This document shows, in pieces, positions 24,760 to 35,274 of a stretch of 64,000 nt of DNA. How positions within the stretch are numbered: the stretch's first letter is position 1; the number at the start of each line of letters is the position of its first letter. The position numbers and the translations under genes are program-made. Source of the stretch: Vibrio sinaloensis (GTDB lineage: Bacteria; Pseudomonadota; Gammaproteobacteria; Enterobacterales; Vibrionaceae); assembly GCF_023195835.1 (NCBI RefSeq), contig NZ_CP096200.1, positions 1,131,398-1,195,397 of the forward strand, in the 5' to 3' direction. The notes under the pieces are model-generated. The model was not told the DNA's origin. It saw only the letters and a list, made by a program, of their open reading frames with translations, and searched no databases.

Positions 24760-25155
24760 ATGATCAAACAAGTAGGAAATACTCAGATTGGCGACAAGCA
24801 TATCGCAACCTGCCATTGTGAAAGCGTTAAACTTGAGCTCGCTTTACCGAATGGGATTGAAAAGCCAAGACGTTGCGATTGCTCGATTTGTCGGCGAAAA
24901 GGGGCCATTGTTGCGTCGGTGAAGCTGGATGGAATACGCATACTGGAAGGCGAACACCTTCTAACCCTTTATCAATTCAATACCAAAACCGCGAAGCACT
25001 ATTTTTGTTCTGTGTGCGGTATCTATACGCATCACCAACGCCGTTCTTGCCCAGATGAATACGGGTACAATGTTGGTTGCTTAGTCGGCGTGAACCCGTT
25101 TGATCTCGGTGAAATCGTGACTCACGATGGGGTCAATCATCCCGCAGACCGTTAA
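24760..25155 (+). CDS. GFA/CENP-V fold zinc protein
   Basis: A 131-residue protein of the glutathione-dependent formaldehyde-activating (GFA) fold. Zinc-binding cysteines are visible as CHC near residue 20, CDCSIC near 40 and CSVCG near 85. The family has many members with no proven formaldehyde activity, so substrate is unknown. I used the ATG at 24760, seven bases after AAGGA; a GTG at 24754 is too close to that site. It lies 22 bases after the MscS gene and converges on the ArsR gene 9 bases away. Confidence 0.85.
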   Translation: MIKQVGNTQIGDKHIATCHCESVKLELALPNGIEKPRRCDCSICRRKGAIVASVKLDGIRILEGEHLLTLYQFNTKTAKHYFCSVCGIYTHHQRRSCPDEYGYNVGCLVGVNPFDLGEIVTHDGVNHPADR

Positions 25156-25164
25156 TAAACACCT

Positions 25165-25503
25165 TCAGCCAAACAGTTGATGAAACAGCTGTGAAAAGTC
25201 GCTCAGAGCCTGCTTATTGATGCGATAACACACCCTAGGCGGTATTTGCTGCGTGCGAACAAACCCAGCACTTTTTAGTACCCGCAAGTGCTCAGAAACC
25301 GTTGACTGTGCCAATCCCAGTTGCTCGACAATATCATGGTTCAAACAGCCGCCTTGTTTGTCTAAATCGATTAAAATCTTAACAATACGAACCCGCACAG
25401 GATGAGAGAGTGCCTTGGCTTGTTTTGCCAATACTCGTTGCTGCTCAGATTGGGTCTCTGTTAAAGGGGGCGAGGTCGGATTGGGATTGTTGCCGCCGTC
25501 CAT
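25165..25503 (-). CDS. ArsR-family transcriptional regulator
   Basis: A 112-residue winged-helix protein. The core LSHPVRVRIVKIL, then LGLAQSTVSEHLRVLKSAGFV and a wing before CYRI, is the ArsR pattern. The metal-sensing CxC of ArsR and SmtB in the recognition helix is absent, so it probably senses something else or uses its remaining cysteines (GGC, VCYR) as a redox switch; that part is speculation. It is divergent from the M16 protease with a 159-base gap, which could hold a shared operator. Confidence 0.85.
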   Translation of the reverse strand: MDGGNNPNPTSPPLTETQSEQQRVLAKQAKALSHPVRVRIVKILIDLDKQGGCLNHDIVEQLGLAQSTVSEHLRVLKSAGFVRTQQIPPRVCYRINKQALSDFSQLFHQLFG

Positions 25504-25662
25504 TTAGCTGCCTCTTGATCAATCGATTGTTACCCTTATGATCTTATGCCGAAGGTATCAGATCTGCAACATGCTACCTAATTTTTGCCAGCCCACAACG
25601 AAATCAATAACCACATTGATTGTCTTGATGTATAGTCGGACGCAGACCAATAACAAAGTAGT

Positions 25663-28419
25663 ATGGCTATGCGTAAATTATTCTTTTTATTATTATTTAT
25701 ATTAGTTGGCTGTAGTCAGCCCAAGATTGAAACTCCGATAGAGCGAGACCCAGATTGGACATCTGGCCAACTCGAAAACGGCATGCGTTTTTACATCTAC
25801 CCGCTTGAAGAGTCCGAACCAGTTTCTTTGCGCTTGTTGTTCCATGTTGGTTCAGCGCAGGAGACGGACCAACAGCGCGGTTACGCTCACTTTCTCGAAC
25901 ACATGGCATTCAATGGTTCGAAAAATCTATCAAGCCAAGGCGTGGTCGCTATGTTTGAACAAGCAGGCTTAACCTTCGGTTCTGACATTAACGCTTATAC
26001 CTCTTACTATGAAACCGTGTATGAGCTTGACCTTCCTGACCGCAGTCAGTTGCCTACCGCTATGGTGTGGATGAGAGATATCGCTGATGGCCTCACCTTA
26101 GACGCGGCTGAAATCGAAAAAGAAAAAGGCGTGATTCGAGGCGAGATTCGCCGAGCGCGGCCGGAGAATCGTTCATTTGCCGAGAAGCATTACGATGATT
26201 TAATTGCTGGCACACCACTCGCTGATATGGACCCTGTTGGCAGCAAAGAATCGGTCAATAATGCCAGCGCAGAGAGTATTCGCGAGTTTTACCAAACTTG
26301 GTACCATCCTCAGTATACCGAGATCATCATTAGCGGTGACATCAGTGTTAGTGAAGCCAAGTCGTTAATTGAAAAGCAGTTCTCGAGCTGGCAACCCAAT
26401 AATGAGCCGCCTAGTAACCATAAACAAGAGATTGAGATAACGCCGAGCGACTATGTCAATCTAACTGGCGAATATGACTCGTCTAGTATTGGGCTGATGG
26501 TTGATAGAGGAAGCGCGATTATTCAAAATCGCCAACAACTGCTGGATACCTGGCTAGATGACATAGCACAGAGCTTGATTTTTAATCGCTTGGATTCGGC
26601 GTTTAATGATGCAGCGATTCCTCTGCAAGGGCTCTCTGTTGGCAGTGACTATATTAATTATCACCGATACAGTTATTTGCATGTCGGCTTTGCGGAGTCG
26701 GAGCGTGTTGAAGCGCAACAAATGTTGGCGTCGACTTTAGCGGCACTGCGTGATTTTGGTATCAGTGAACAGGAGCGAGAAACCGCATTGAGTGGCTATC
26801 GCCAGCAGTTAGACAATTTAGACTACAACTGGCAACAGCAAACCAGTATCGAGTTAGTCGAGACCATGGTGGCGAGCCAGACACAGGGCGTCGCTAATCA
26901 GTCTAAGCGCGATTACCAGCGCAGCCTTGAAGCGCTGCTACAGTTAGCGACTCAAGAAAGGTTGAATCAGCAAATCCGACAATTGCTGTCTAGTGAATAC
27001 GCTTTGATCTTAGCGGGTGAAGACAGCCCATCGGTCACCGCTTTGCAAAGCCAGGTTCCTCAATTGAGAGCCCAATTTGCAACACCAGGGATAAAACCCG
27101 TTATGTTGGCGAGTCAAGTCGCTGAGCTAAAATCGCCAAGCGCTGCAGGAGACATTATCAGCAGCAAGGAGAACGATGGTTTCAGCGTTTGGACGTTGTC
27201 CAATGGTGTAGAGGTGTGGTTTGAAGCGGATAGCACTGCAGGCGAATACGTACAGATGGTGTACATCAGCCAAGGTGGGTCGAGCGCACTAAGTAAAGAG
27301 CTCCAAGCGGCAAAAGATTTGGCTGGAGCTGTAATCACACGCAGTGGAGTAGGCGAGTTTACTGGTAGCGAGTTTGATGCCTACCTCACCAGAGAATCAA
27401 TAGAAGTCTACCCCTTTATTAGCTATACCCATCATGGCTTAGAGGTGGCCACGACCAAATCAAAGTTAATCGATGCGCTTAATGTCATTTATAACGCAGT
27501 GACGAATGGCAATGTAGACTCGCGCCAACTTGAGGTGGTTAAGCGAGAGCAAATAGAAGATCTGCAAAACTACTTAGCGACACCGATCGGTAAATGGGGC
27601 TCAGCGATCAACAAAAACAGCTATATACCTAATAGCTACCACCGTTTAGCGACGGCGCCTGAGTTATCAATGGTTAATGAGCAACAGATAGAACAAGTCT
27701 ATCAACAGCTGTTTGCGGTGAACCGTAATAACAAGCTGGTGATAGTGGGTGACCTCAGCGCGGCGCAAGTCGAGCCATTGATCAATCAGTTCATTGCAGC
27801 GATTCCATTAGAGCAAACACCAACTATGGCCATTGATGTGGGTCTGAATCTGACGCCACAGTTTCGCATCGATATGCCGATTCACAATGAGGACAGCAGC
27901 TTCTATTTGCTGCGTATGACCAATCCAACGGCCACAGCTACCAGCGCTCGTACTGCATTTATTGATGATATGATTCAACGTTTGCTAGCCAAACGCCTTA
28001 CAGACTATGTACGTGAAGAGTTAGGTCTGGATTATGCGCCCGACGCCTTTAGCGCCGCGCAAGACAGTGAAACCATTACTGACTGGTTAATTGAGGCTCA
28101 GGTTAACCCTAGCGATATGGACAAAGTCGACCAAGCGGTGGTAACAGTTGTGCAAAGTATGCTTAGCAGTGTCACTCAAGATGACCTTGACCTAGTGGCT
28201 AAACAGTTGAGTGTTGCCTTAGCGCCTTTGGCGGACGAGCCTGTTGACCGTACTTGGTTTTATGCGCGCTACTTGGTGCATGGTTATGGCGTTGAGGCGT
28301 TAACCGATGTTGATGCTATGACCCAATCGATTACATTGGAAGAGTTTAAACAACGTATTACCGCCTCTTTTGGTGATAAGGCTATCACCACCAAATACAC
28401 ATTAACCCCGAAGCTATAA
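25663..28419 (+). CDS. M16 zinc metalloprotease lipoprotein
   Basis: A 918-residue two-lobed (tandem M16) peptidase. The N-terminus is a lipoprotein signal with lipobox LVGC (Cys17). The zinc motif HFLEH is at residues 76-80 (His76, Glu79, His80), and the distal acidic pair is in the EIEKEKGVIRGEI helix about 75 residues on. The second lobe (from about 500) repeats the fold without the motif, as usual. It should degrade peptides in the periplasm or at the outer membrane. An ATG at 25669 is an alternative start; neither has a strong ribosome site. A bidirectional terminator follows. Confidence 0.92.
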   Translation: MAMRKLFFLLLFILVGCSQPKIETPIERDPDWTSGQLENGMRFYIYPLEESEPVSLRLLFHVGSAQETDQQRGYAHFLEHMAFNGSKNLSSQGVVAMFEQAGLTFGSDINAYTSYYETVYELDLPDRSQLPTAMVWMRDIADGLTLDAAEIEKEKGVIRGEIRRARPENRSFAEKHYDDLIAGTPLADMDPVGSKESVNNASAESIREFYQTWYHPQYTEIIISGDISVSEAKSLIEKQFSSWQPNNEPPSNHKQEIEITPSDYVNLTGEYDSSSIGLMVDRGSAIIQNRQQLLDTWLDDIAQSLIFNRLDSAFNDAAIPLQGLSVGSDYINYHRYSYLHVGFAESERVEAQQMLASTLAALRDFGISEQERETALSGYRQQLDNLDYNWQQQTSIELVETMVASQTQGVANQSKRDYQRSLEALLQLATQERLNQQIRQLLSSEYALILAGEDSPSVTALQSQVPQLRAQFATPGIKPVMLASQVAELKSPSAAGDIISSKENDGFSVWTLSNGVEVWFEADSTAGEYVQMVYISQGGSSALSKELQAAKDLAGAVITRSGVGEFTGSEFDAYLTRESIEVYPFISYTHHGLEVATTKSKLIDALNVIYNAVTNGNVDSRQLEVVKREQIEDLQNYLATPIGKWGSAINKNSYIPNSYHRLATAPELSMVNEQQIEQVYQQLFAVNRNNKLVIVGDLSAAQVEPLINQFIAAIPLEQTPTMAIDVGLNLTPQFRIDMPIHNEDSSFYLLRMTNPTATATSARTAFIDDMIQRLLAKRLTDYVREELGLDYAPDAFSAAQDSETITDWLIEAQVNPSDMDKVDQAVVTVVQSMLSSVTQDDLDLVAKQLSVALAPLADEPVDRTWFYARYLVHGYGVEALTDVDAMTQSITLEEFKQRITASFGDKAITTKYTLTPKL

Positions 28420-28423
28420 AGAG

Positions 28424-28450
28424 AAAGCAGCGAGAAATCGCTGCTTTTTT
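28424..28450. terminator. terminator between the M16 protease and the hydrolase
   Basis: AAAGCAGCGA (28424-28433) and TCGCTGCTTT (28438-28447) with a GAAA loop, followed by more T. A perfect 10-bp stem placed 4 bases from both gene ends. The strong T-run serves the plus strand; on the minus strand the run is short. Confidence 0.9.
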
Positions 28451-28453
28451 ACG

Positions 28454-29071
28454 CTAGCGTTTGAATCGACCGTATTGGATAAAGTGATGAATTTGCTCTA
28501 GGGTCGATGCGCCATAAATTAAGCTGGTGTGGCTGTTGTTGATTTCAATGTGATCGGTCATTCCAGCAATTTTTGTCTCTTCAACTGTCACGGTGCCATC
28601 CGAGCGTTTGTCATCATCACTAATTAGAATCGAGCGTGCGCCGATCGGCAATGTGCCAGCAATGCTTCCTAGCTTTTGCTCAAAGTCCCAATCCTCTTCG
28701 TGCTGAGTCAAGCCAAAGTCGGGCGCGTTGCCCAAAATTGCGCCTAAACCTATATCCTGAATTTTAGAGGCGATGGATGCCCCTTTTAACGGCGAGCCTA
28801 TGGCTAAAACATGAGAGACTTGGCGTGCGGAGGGTTGCCTGGCTTTAAGGTAGTGCTTGATAATCAGCCCACCTAAACTGTGTCCGACCAAAATGTTTTT
28901 ACCTTTTGAGCACAGGGCGCGATCAATATCGCTAAATACTCGCTGCTCATCGATAGCGAGGCTATTGTAGGTGAGTACCTCAGTTCGGTAACCCATGCCA
29001 TTTAGCTTATAACTAAGTGGTTTCATCACCATTCCGTGCATATAAAGACCATGTAAGATAATGATTTTCAT
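28454..29071 (-). CDS. alpha/beta hydrolase, lipase-like
   Basis: A 205-residue cytoplasmic alpha/beta-hydrolase. The oxyanion-side HGLYMHG follows the first strand. The nucleophile elbow GHSLGG gives Ser65. The acid is probably in the SDGTVTVEE stretch and the base in NSHTSLIY. The pattern resembles PGAP1/lipase-class-2-like esterases. The substrate is unknown. Start ATG has AGGA eight bases upstream. It lies 127 bases downstream of the D-lactate dehydrogenase gene on the same strand, but with a hairpin between, so cotranscription is uncertain. Confidence 0.85.
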   Translation of the reverse strand: MKIIILHGLYMHGMVMKPLSYKLNGMGYRTEVLTYNSLAIDEQRVFSDIDRALCSKGKNILVGHSLGGLIIKHYLKARQPSARQVSHVLAIGSPLKGASIASKIQDIGLGAILGNAPDFGLTQHEEDWDFEQKLGSIAGTLPIGARSILISDDDKRSDGTVTVEETKIAGMTDHIEINNSHTSLIYGASTLEQIHHFIQYGRFKR

Positions 29072-29163
29072 CTGAGTCCTCCCACCGACGTCTGATGATA
29101 TCTAATCATCTTCGTCGAAGAAAAGCATCAAAAACTGCACTGGGGATGATAAGTTTTTTGAGC

Positions 29164-29184
29164 GGGCTGCGATGGACGCAGCCC
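29164..29184 (-). terminator. hairpin after the lactate cluster
   Basis: GGGCTGCG (29164-29171) and CGCAGCCC (29177-29184), a perfect 8-bp stem with a five-base loop, 15 bases beyond the dehydrogenase stop. No T-run follows on the minus strand, so it may be an RNA-stabilising end or a weak terminator. Confidence 0.45.
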
Positions 29185-29198
29185 TAGTTTGACAGGGG

Positions 29199-32036
29199 TT
29201 ATAGCGGAGCAGAGACTTCATCGACCAGGTAGAGGATCGATTGGTAAGGAATACCACTGTGATGAGAAAGCCCGATTTCACAAGTACGGCTATTACTAAA
29301 GCCGCGAGTGCAATCCGCAGGAACTTGAGACTTGAGGGGATGTACCGCTGCTTCATTCAGCTCTGGAGTGGTAAAGCCCTTGTCACCGGCCCAGCCACAG
29401 CAGGCAATATGTTCGGGCACAACCACATTTGAAACGCAGGCCTTGGCTAAAGCTTGCATATCGCCCTCCAAGCCCATACGACGTGAACTACAGGTTACGT
29501 GTAACATCACCGTTTCCTGTTTTGGGGTAATCGACAAATGATCGAGGAGATACTTGGTGACAAAGCCGGTGGGTTCGAGGATTTCCATCGGCTTAGTGAA
29601 GTGTTCAATGCTTCGCTTGGCGCACGGGCTGGTATCCATCAGCACGGGATACTCTCCCTCATAACTTGCTTTCCACAGCGCTGTTTCCAGTTGTTTGACT
29701 TTACTGTCGGCCACCTCATTCATGCCTTTACTGTCGTATGGCATGCCACAACACTGGTCATTGAGCGCTTCGGGAATGATGACCTCAAAACCGGCTTTCT
29801 TAATAAGTGACAATGTCACCTCAGTAAGACTGCGCTGATCTTGAGCGTTTGTCTGTTGGCCCATAGTGCGAGAGGCGCAAGAGGGCAGGTAAACCACTTT
29901 CTTGTCGGACCGCACCAGTAGCTCCATCGCTTGTTCGAGCTTGTGGCTATTTGATTGTGGCGTCTCGGCTAGCCAGACAGGTGTTTTGCCTCCTGATAGC
30001 TTACGCAGACCATTTGTCAGGCCACTGACCGCGCCTTCGCCAATCACTTTCACCGCGATTTGGTTGGCTTTAAGCGAAGCGCGGGTCAATGAGGTGGTGG
30101 TTGCGAAATGGTCCGCTGTCCATTTGGCAATTGGGGTGAATTTTTGGTATTTGGCCGTACGCAGTTGCTTGACCAAATCACCCGTGTTTATGCCTACAGG
30201 ACAACGGTCCGCACACAACCCAGTCGCCGCACAGGTGTCGAGACCTTGGTACTCAAAAATGTGTTCAAGCTCTGTGGCGGCGGTCTGTTCGCCGGCGGCA
30301 CGTCGCCTTTGTAACTCACGATAGAGCACGATGCGCTGGCGTGGCGACAAGGTTAAGGTACGAGACGGGCAAACGGGCTCACAGAAACCGCATTCAATAC
30401 AGCGGTCAACCAAGTCATCGGCGGCGGGCATTGGCTTAAGGTTTTCTATGTGCGAGTGAGGATTATCGTTGATAATCACCCCTGGATTGAGCAAACCTTG
30501 TGGATCAAACAGTGTCTTGATTTGCTGCATGAGTTGGTAGCCGTCTTTGCCCCATTCGAGCTCGACATACGGCGCCATGTTGCGTCCAGTACCATGCTCT
30601 GCTTTGAGAGAGCCCTGATACTTAACCGCCACCAATTCGGCCACATCATCCATAAACTGACCATAGCGATCGATCTCTTGTTGCGAGTCAAATCCTTGAG
30701 TGAAGACAAAGTGCAAATTGCCCTCAAGTGCATGACCGAAAATGATCGCTTCGTTGTAATGGTACTTATCAAACAGGGATTGCAGGTCGCGAACGCCGTT
30801 GGCTAGGTTCTCGACCGGGAACGCCACATCTTCGATGATGACCGTGGTACCGACTTCGCGCACCGCGCCGACGGCCGGGAACATCCCTTTGCGGATACCC
30901 CACAGCGTCGCGACCATGTTTGCATCGAGCGTAAAGGGAACGGATTCAATAATCGAGTAGTCAGCCAACGATGCCATGATTTGCTGACACTGGTCATCAA
31001 TACTGTGCTGACAACTGGCGTGGGTCTCGACTAACAGCGCGGCAGCTTCAATATCAAGCTGTGCAATAAATTCGGGCATTCCCGGCTTATCGGCTACCGA
31101 GCGCAGGGCGCGGCCATCCATCAGTTCTACTGCCGCAACAGGGGTTTTCGATAAGGTGGTCACCGCGCGACTGGCTTCTTCAATATCGGCGAATACCAAC
31201 AATGAAGAGGCTTTATACGGATGCTCGACCACAGTGTTATAGGTAATTTCGGCGATAAAACCCAGTGTGCCTTCCGAGCCAATCATCAAGTGCTCAAGAA
31301 CCTCGATCGGGTCTGCAAAATCAACCAAGGCGTTCAGTGCGTAACCTGTGGTGTTCTTGAGGCGATATTTGTGACGGATGCGTTCACTTAGCTCGGCGTT
31401 AGCTTGAGTTTCTGCCACAAGGCGGTTCAGTCCATCAATAATATCTGGCCTTGCTACGCGAAACGCAGCAATGCTGTCGCTGCAACTAGTATCGAGCAGA
31501 GTCCCATCGCTGAATACCACTTTGATGCTGTCGATAGTGCGGTATGAGTTTTGCGCGGTACCGCAGCACATGCCGCTTGCGTTGTTGGCTGCGATACCGC
31601 CGATTTTACAGGTGTTAATTGAAGCAGGATCTGGGCCAATCTTACGTTGAAAAGGCGCGAGATACTTGTTGGCATCAGCGCCAATCACTCCAGGCTGAAG
31701 TATGATTTTTTCACCATTATCAATGATTTGATGACCGCGCCAATCATCGGTCAGGGTGATTAATACAGAGTCAGAGACCGCCTGACCGGAGAGACTGGTA
31801 CCCGCTGCGCGAAACGTAAAGTGTACTTCCATCTCTCGGCAGCATTGAATCGCGTAAACGACTTCATCTAGGCTTTTTAATCGCAGCACGATTTTCGGCA
31901 CCAAACGATAAAAACTGGCATCGGTACCATAGGCGAGGCGCTTTGCCTCCTCGGTCACGATGCGTTCCGCGTCTATCTCGACTGCGAGTAGAGATTGGAG
32001 TTGGAGGTAGGTGTTGTCATTGATACGTTTCGACAT
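29199..32036 (-). CDS. FAD/iron-sulfur D-lactate dehydrogenase (Dld-II type)
   Basis: A 945-residue fused enzyme. Residues about 20-470 are a GlcD/DLD-like FAD domain: GTSLSGQA for FAD binding and GGIAANNASGMCCG. A 4Fe-4S motif CIECGFCEPVCP is at about 544-555 and a second, CAATGLCADRCP, near 599. Two CCG half-sites follow (CCGMPYDSKG near 760; CCGWAGDKGF near 880), the GlpC/GlcF-like half. It should oxidise D-lactate to pyruvate and pass electrons to quinone; glycolate is a possible alternative substrate. Start ATG with AAGGAAG upstream. It follows lldD by 104 bases in a leftward lactate cluster. Confidence 0.88.
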   Translation of the reverse strand: MSKRINDNTYLQLQSLLAVEIDAERIVTEEAKRLAYGTDASFYRLVPKIVLRLKSLDEVVYAIQCCREMEVHFTFRAAGTSLSGQAVSDSVLITLTDDWRGHQIIDNGEKIILQPGVIGADANKYLAPFQRKIGPDPASINTCKIGGIAANNASGMCCGTAQNSYRTIDSIKVVFSDGTLLDTSCSDSIAAFRVARPDIIDGLNRLVAETQANAELSERIRHKYRLKNTTGYALNALVDFADPIEVLEHLMIGSEGTLGFIAEITYNTVVEHPYKASSLLVFADIEEASRAVTTLSKTPVAAVELMDGRALRSVADKPGMPEFIAQLDIEAAALLVETHASCQHSIDDQCQQIMASLADYSIIESVPFTLDANMVATLWGIRKGMFPAVGAVREVGTTVIIEDVAFPVENLANGVRDLQSLFDKYHYNEAIIFGHALEGNLHFVFTQGFDSQQEIDRYGQFMDDVAELVAVKYQGSLKAEHGTGRNMAPYVELEWGKDGYQLMQQIKTLFDPQGLLNPGVIINDNPHSHIENLKPMPAADDLVDRCIECGFCEPVCPSRTLTLSPRQRIVLYRELQRRRAAGEQTAATELEHIFEYQGLDTCAATGLCADRCPVGINTGDLVKQLRTAKYQKFTPIAKWTADHFATTTSLTRASLKANQIAVKVIGEGAVSGLTNGLRKLSGGKTPVWLAETPQSNSHKLEQAMELLVRSDKKVVYLPSCASRTMGQQTNAQDQRSLTEVTLSLIKKAGFEVIIPEALNDQCCGMPYDSKGMNEVADSKVKQLETALWKASYEGEYPVLMDTSPCAKRSIEHFTKPMEILEPTGFVTKYLLDHLSITPKQETVMLHVTCSSRRMGLEGDMQALAKACVSNVVVPEHIACCGWAGDKGFTTPELNEAAVHPLKSQVPADCTRGFSNSRTCEIGLSHHSGIPYQSILYLVDEVSAPL

Positions 32037-32098
32037 GTCGGCTTCCTTGTGCTAGCTGCTGACCTTATGATTTTTCGATTAGTGGTCAGTAGAAACAA

Positions 32099-32132
32099 GG
32101 TGTCACAGCTGTCAATGATTTACCGTGACACC
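32099..32132. other. inverted repeat between lldD and the D-lactate dehydrogenase gene
   Basis: GGTGTCAC (32099-32106) and GTGACACC (32125-32132) form an 8-bp perfect inverted repeat with an 18-base centre. It begins nine bases after the lldD stop (minus strand). With no T-run it is more likely an RNA processing or stabilising stem, or an operator for the last gene, than a terminator. Confidence 0.4.
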
Positions 32133-32140
32133 CGGCAGAG

Positions 32141-33280
32141 TTACTTAAAGTTGACTAATGAGTCTCGGTTGAGATCGTGAATGCTTTTCGCTCCTGTCAA
32201 CGTCATCGCGACCCGCATCTCCTTTTCGTACAAGTCGAGCAGGTTTTCTACACCCGCTTGGCCTTGCGCCGCCAGAGCGTAGATAAAAGAACGACCCAGT
32301 AAGGTGCAGTCTGCGCCAAGGGCAAGCATGCGTACCACATCAAGGCCAGTTCGAATGCCTGAATCGACAAAGATCTTCAAGTCACCTTTTACGGCATCCG
32401 CGATGGTGGGCAATGCCTTGGCGGTTGAGAGTACACCGTCAAGCTGGCGTCCACCATGGTTAGAAACCACGATTCCATCAGCGCCAAAGCTAACGGCATC
32501 TTTGGCATCTTGCTCATCCAGAATGCCTTTGATCACCATTGGACCATCCCAAAACTCGCGAATCCACTCGAGATCTTTCCATGAAATTGAAGGGTCGAAG
32601 TTAGCGCCAAGCCAGCCGATGTAGTCTTCAAGTTTGGTTGGCTCGCCGCGGTAGGTTGAAATGTTACCTAAGTCGTGAGGCTTACCTAACAGGCCAACGT
32701 CCACCGCCCAGCTTGGGTGGCGCATCGCTTGAAACACGCGGCGCATCGCTGCATTAGGGCCGCTCATACCAGAATGCATGTCGCGATAGCGCGCGCCCGG
32801 CACTGGCATATCCACGGTAAACACCAGCGTAGTGACCCCCGCGGCTTTGGCGCGCTCTAGGACGTTTTTCATAAAACCACGGTCTTTGAGTACGTAGAGT
32901 TGGAACCACATTGGACGCTGAATGGCAGGCACAACCTCTTCAATTGGACAGACAGAAACTGTCGACATGGTAAAGGGAATCCCTTTGTTTTCCGCTGCTT
33001 TCGCCGCTTGCACCTCACCGCGTCTTGCGTACATACCAGTGAGGCCAACCGGTGCCAGAGCGATGGGCATAGAAAACTGCTCACCAAAAATCTCTGTTTC
33101 TAGGCTAAGATCCTGCATGTTTTTCAATACGCGTTGCTTGAGGGCGATCTCGGCAAGATCTTCGGTGTTTCTTCTGAGCGTGTGCTCCCCATAGGAGCCG
33201 CCATCGATGTAATGAAAGAGGAACGGCGGCAGTTTGGCTTTCGCCGCTGCACGGTAATCAGTCGAAGCAGAGATGATCAT
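32141..33280 (-). CDS. lldD: FMN-dependent L-lactate dehydrogenase
   Basis: A 379-residue membrane-associated flavoenzyme that oxidises L-lactate to pyruvate and reduces quinone. The catalytic His275 lies in [10 protein letters not shown], the same number as in E. coli LldD as I recall. Other marks are [11 protein letters not shown] near the N-terminus, [17 protein letters not shown], the loop [14 protein letters not shown] and [10 protein letters not shown] plus [13 protein letters not shown] near the end. Start ATG with AGGA seven bases before. It sits between the permease (150 bases upstream) and the D-lactate enzyme. Confidence 0.97.
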   Translation of the reverse strand: MIISASTDYRAAAKAKLPPFLFHYIDGGSYGEHTLRRNTEDLAEIALKQRVLKNMQDLSLETEIFGEQFSMPIALAPVGLTGMYARRGEVQAAKAAENKGIPFTMSTVSVCPIEEVVPAIQRPMWFQLYVLKDRGFMKNVLERAKAAGVTTLVFTVDMPVPGARYRDMHSGMSGPNAAMRRVFQAMRHPSWAVDVGLLGKPHDLGNISTYRGEPTKLEDYIGWLGANFDPSISWKDLEWIREFWDGPMVIKGILDEQDAKDAVSFGADGIVVSNHGGRQLDGVLSTAKALPTIADAVKGDLKIFVDSGIRTGLDVVRMLALGADCTLLGRSFIYALAAQGQAGVENLLDLYEKEMRVAMTLTGAKSIHDLNRDSLVNFK

Positions 33281-33430
33281 AATTCAATCCTATTAATGAG
33301 TTGTACGACACCTTTCTCTTGAAGGCTTAGTATGGTCGACATCTAAAGCAGTTGGCGTTAATACTCACCGTTTTGCTAGCGTTTTCACATTCGCAGTAGC
33401 TAGATTGGAGAGCATTAACGCCGTGGCGAT

Positions 33431-35119
33431 TTACATTAGCGCATCGGTGATCTGCAGGCCGTAAATGGCAACCAGACCAACAACACCAGTCACCAATAAG
33501 TAGTACATGGTCGGGATAATGGTCTTACGCAGGGTTGCGCCTTCACGTCCTAACAAACCGACAGTGGCCGATGCGGCAACCACATTGTGAATCGCAATCA
33601 TGTTACCCGCCGCGGCGCCAACTGCTTGAAGAGCAACCACAACCGCACTTGAGATGGTCAGAGTTTGCGCCACTTCAAACTGGAATTGGCTAAACATCAT
33701 GTTAGAGACAGTATTAGAGCCGGCAATAAAGGCGCCTAACGCACCGACTGTCGCGCTAAGTGCAGGGAAGGCATCGCCAACCAGACCGGCAGCAAAGTTC
33801 GCAGTGGTAACCGGCATACTGGCCAAGTCGGCAGCATTGACGCCAGAGTTAATGAAAATACGGACCATTGGGATGGTAAACACCAGCACAAAACCTGCGC
33901 CAATCAGAGTTTTACTCGATTCACCGAACGCTTTGGCCAGCGGTGCTGCGCTACGTGATTGAAGTAAGACGGCAACCAAGGCAACAAAAACCAAGATACC
34001 ACCAGGTAAGTAGAGAGGCTGGATTGCGGTGCTGACGCCAGTTTCACCCAAAATATTGGAGAATGACACGCTGACGCCAGTCAACATTGCTTTAAACTCG
34101 CTGCTGACGCGGCTTGCTACCAAAACTACGGCGAGCAGTACATAAGGCAGCCACGCAAGTGCCATGTTCATAGGCTTGGCTTTGATATCATCCAGTTCAA
34201 TCTTGAGTGAGCCCAACCATTCAGCGGGCCATTTGTCTTCCTGTTCAAAATCCCACGTGGTTTTGGGCACCAAGAAGCCGCGTTTGGCTGCGGATACCAC
34301 GATCGATAGGCCAACCAAACCGCCAATCAGTGATGGGAATTCCGCGCCAAGCAATACGCCAGTGAGCGCGTAAGGCACCGTGAAAGCAAGACCAGCGAAT
34401 AGCGCGAATGGTAAAATGTCCAAACCTTCAGTCCAACTTCTGTTTTTACCGAAGAAGCGGGTTAACATCATTGCCATCAACACTGGGATCATAGTACCTA
34501 CACCCGCGTGAATAAGGGCAACGCTTGAGGTGATCTGTTGTAAATAAGCATCCCACGTTGAACCATTGGCAATCAGGGCTTCACCGATGTTGTGCGTATC
34601 AAGGCCTTTATTCACTCCAACGATGATTGGCGTACCCACCGCACCGAAAGAGACGGGGGTAGATTGAATCATCATCCCCATCAACACTGCGGCCAGTGCG
34701 GGAAAACCAATGGCCACTAGCAGTGGCGCAGCGATGGCCGCTGGCGTGCCAAAGCCCGACGCTCCCTCAATAAATGAGCCAAAACACCAAGCGATAATGA
34801 TCGCTTGCACACGTCGGTCGGGCGATATATTGGTAAAGCCATTACGTATGGTTGAAATGGCGCCAGTGTGTTTGAGGGTGTTTAATAGGAAGATGGCGCC
34901 AAATACTATCCACAGTACTGAGACGGTAATGCCTAAGCCTTGGAAAACCGAGGCAAGCACACGGGTCGCCGACATATCCCAGGCAAATAGGGCTATGACA
35001 ACCGTTAGGCCGAAAGCTATTGGCATGGCACGTTTTGCTGGCCAGTTAAGTCCGACCAGGAGTATGGCAGCCACCACGATCGGTGAGAAAGCCACGAGGG
35101 CTAGTAGGGTATCGCTCAT
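33431..35119 (-). CDS. lldP: L-lactate permease
   Basis: A 562-residue inner-membrane transporter of the lactate permease family, with a dozen or so hydrophobic segments. Recognisable parts are the [21 protein letters not shown] stretch (20-residue motif [20 protein letters not shown]), [14 protein letters not shown] and the late [17 protein letters not shown] chose the ATG at 35117-35119, eight bases after AAGGA, over a TTG eight codons upstream. It is the first gene of the leftward lactate cluster; the divergent LysR gene starts 155 bases away and is the natural candidate regulator. Confidence 0.95.
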   Translation of the reverse strand: MSDTLLALVAFSPIVVAAILLVGLNWPAKRAMPIAFGLTVVIALFAWDMSATRVLASVFQGLGITVSVLWIVFGAIFLLNTLKHTGAISTIRNGFTNISPDRRVQAIIIAWCFGSFIEGASGFGTPAAIAAPLLVAIGFPALAAVLMGMMIQSTPVSFGAVGTPIIVGVNKGLDTHNIGEALIANGSTWDAYLQQITSSVALIHAGVGTMIPVLMAMMLTRFFGKNRSWTEGLDILPFALFAGLAFTVPYALTGVLLGAEFPSLIGGLVGLSIVVSAAKRGFLVPKTTWDFEQEDKWPAEWLGSLKIELDDIKAKPMNMALAWLPYVLLAVVLVASRVSSEFKAMLTGVSVSFSNILGETGVSTAIQPLYLPGGILVFVALVAVLLQSRSAAPLAKAFGESSKTLIGAGFVLVFTIPMVRIFINSGVNAADLASMPVTTANFAAGLVGDAFPALSATVGALGAFIAGSNTVSNMMFSQFQFEVAQTLTISSAVVVALQAVGAAAGNMIAIHNVVAASATVGLLGREGATLRKTIIPTMYYLLVTGVVGLVAIYGLQITDALM

Positions 35120-35274
35120 TGGTATGTCCTTTACTTTCTTCAATCAGGACTCTTAGGAGTCTCTTAAATTTTATATTTGTGATGGTTTTGTTAATTGGGG
35201 GTGAATTTACGCCTTTATTTTTTGTTGATATAGGGAAATAATGAAAATAATTAGTTCCAAAAGTGGCATAATCG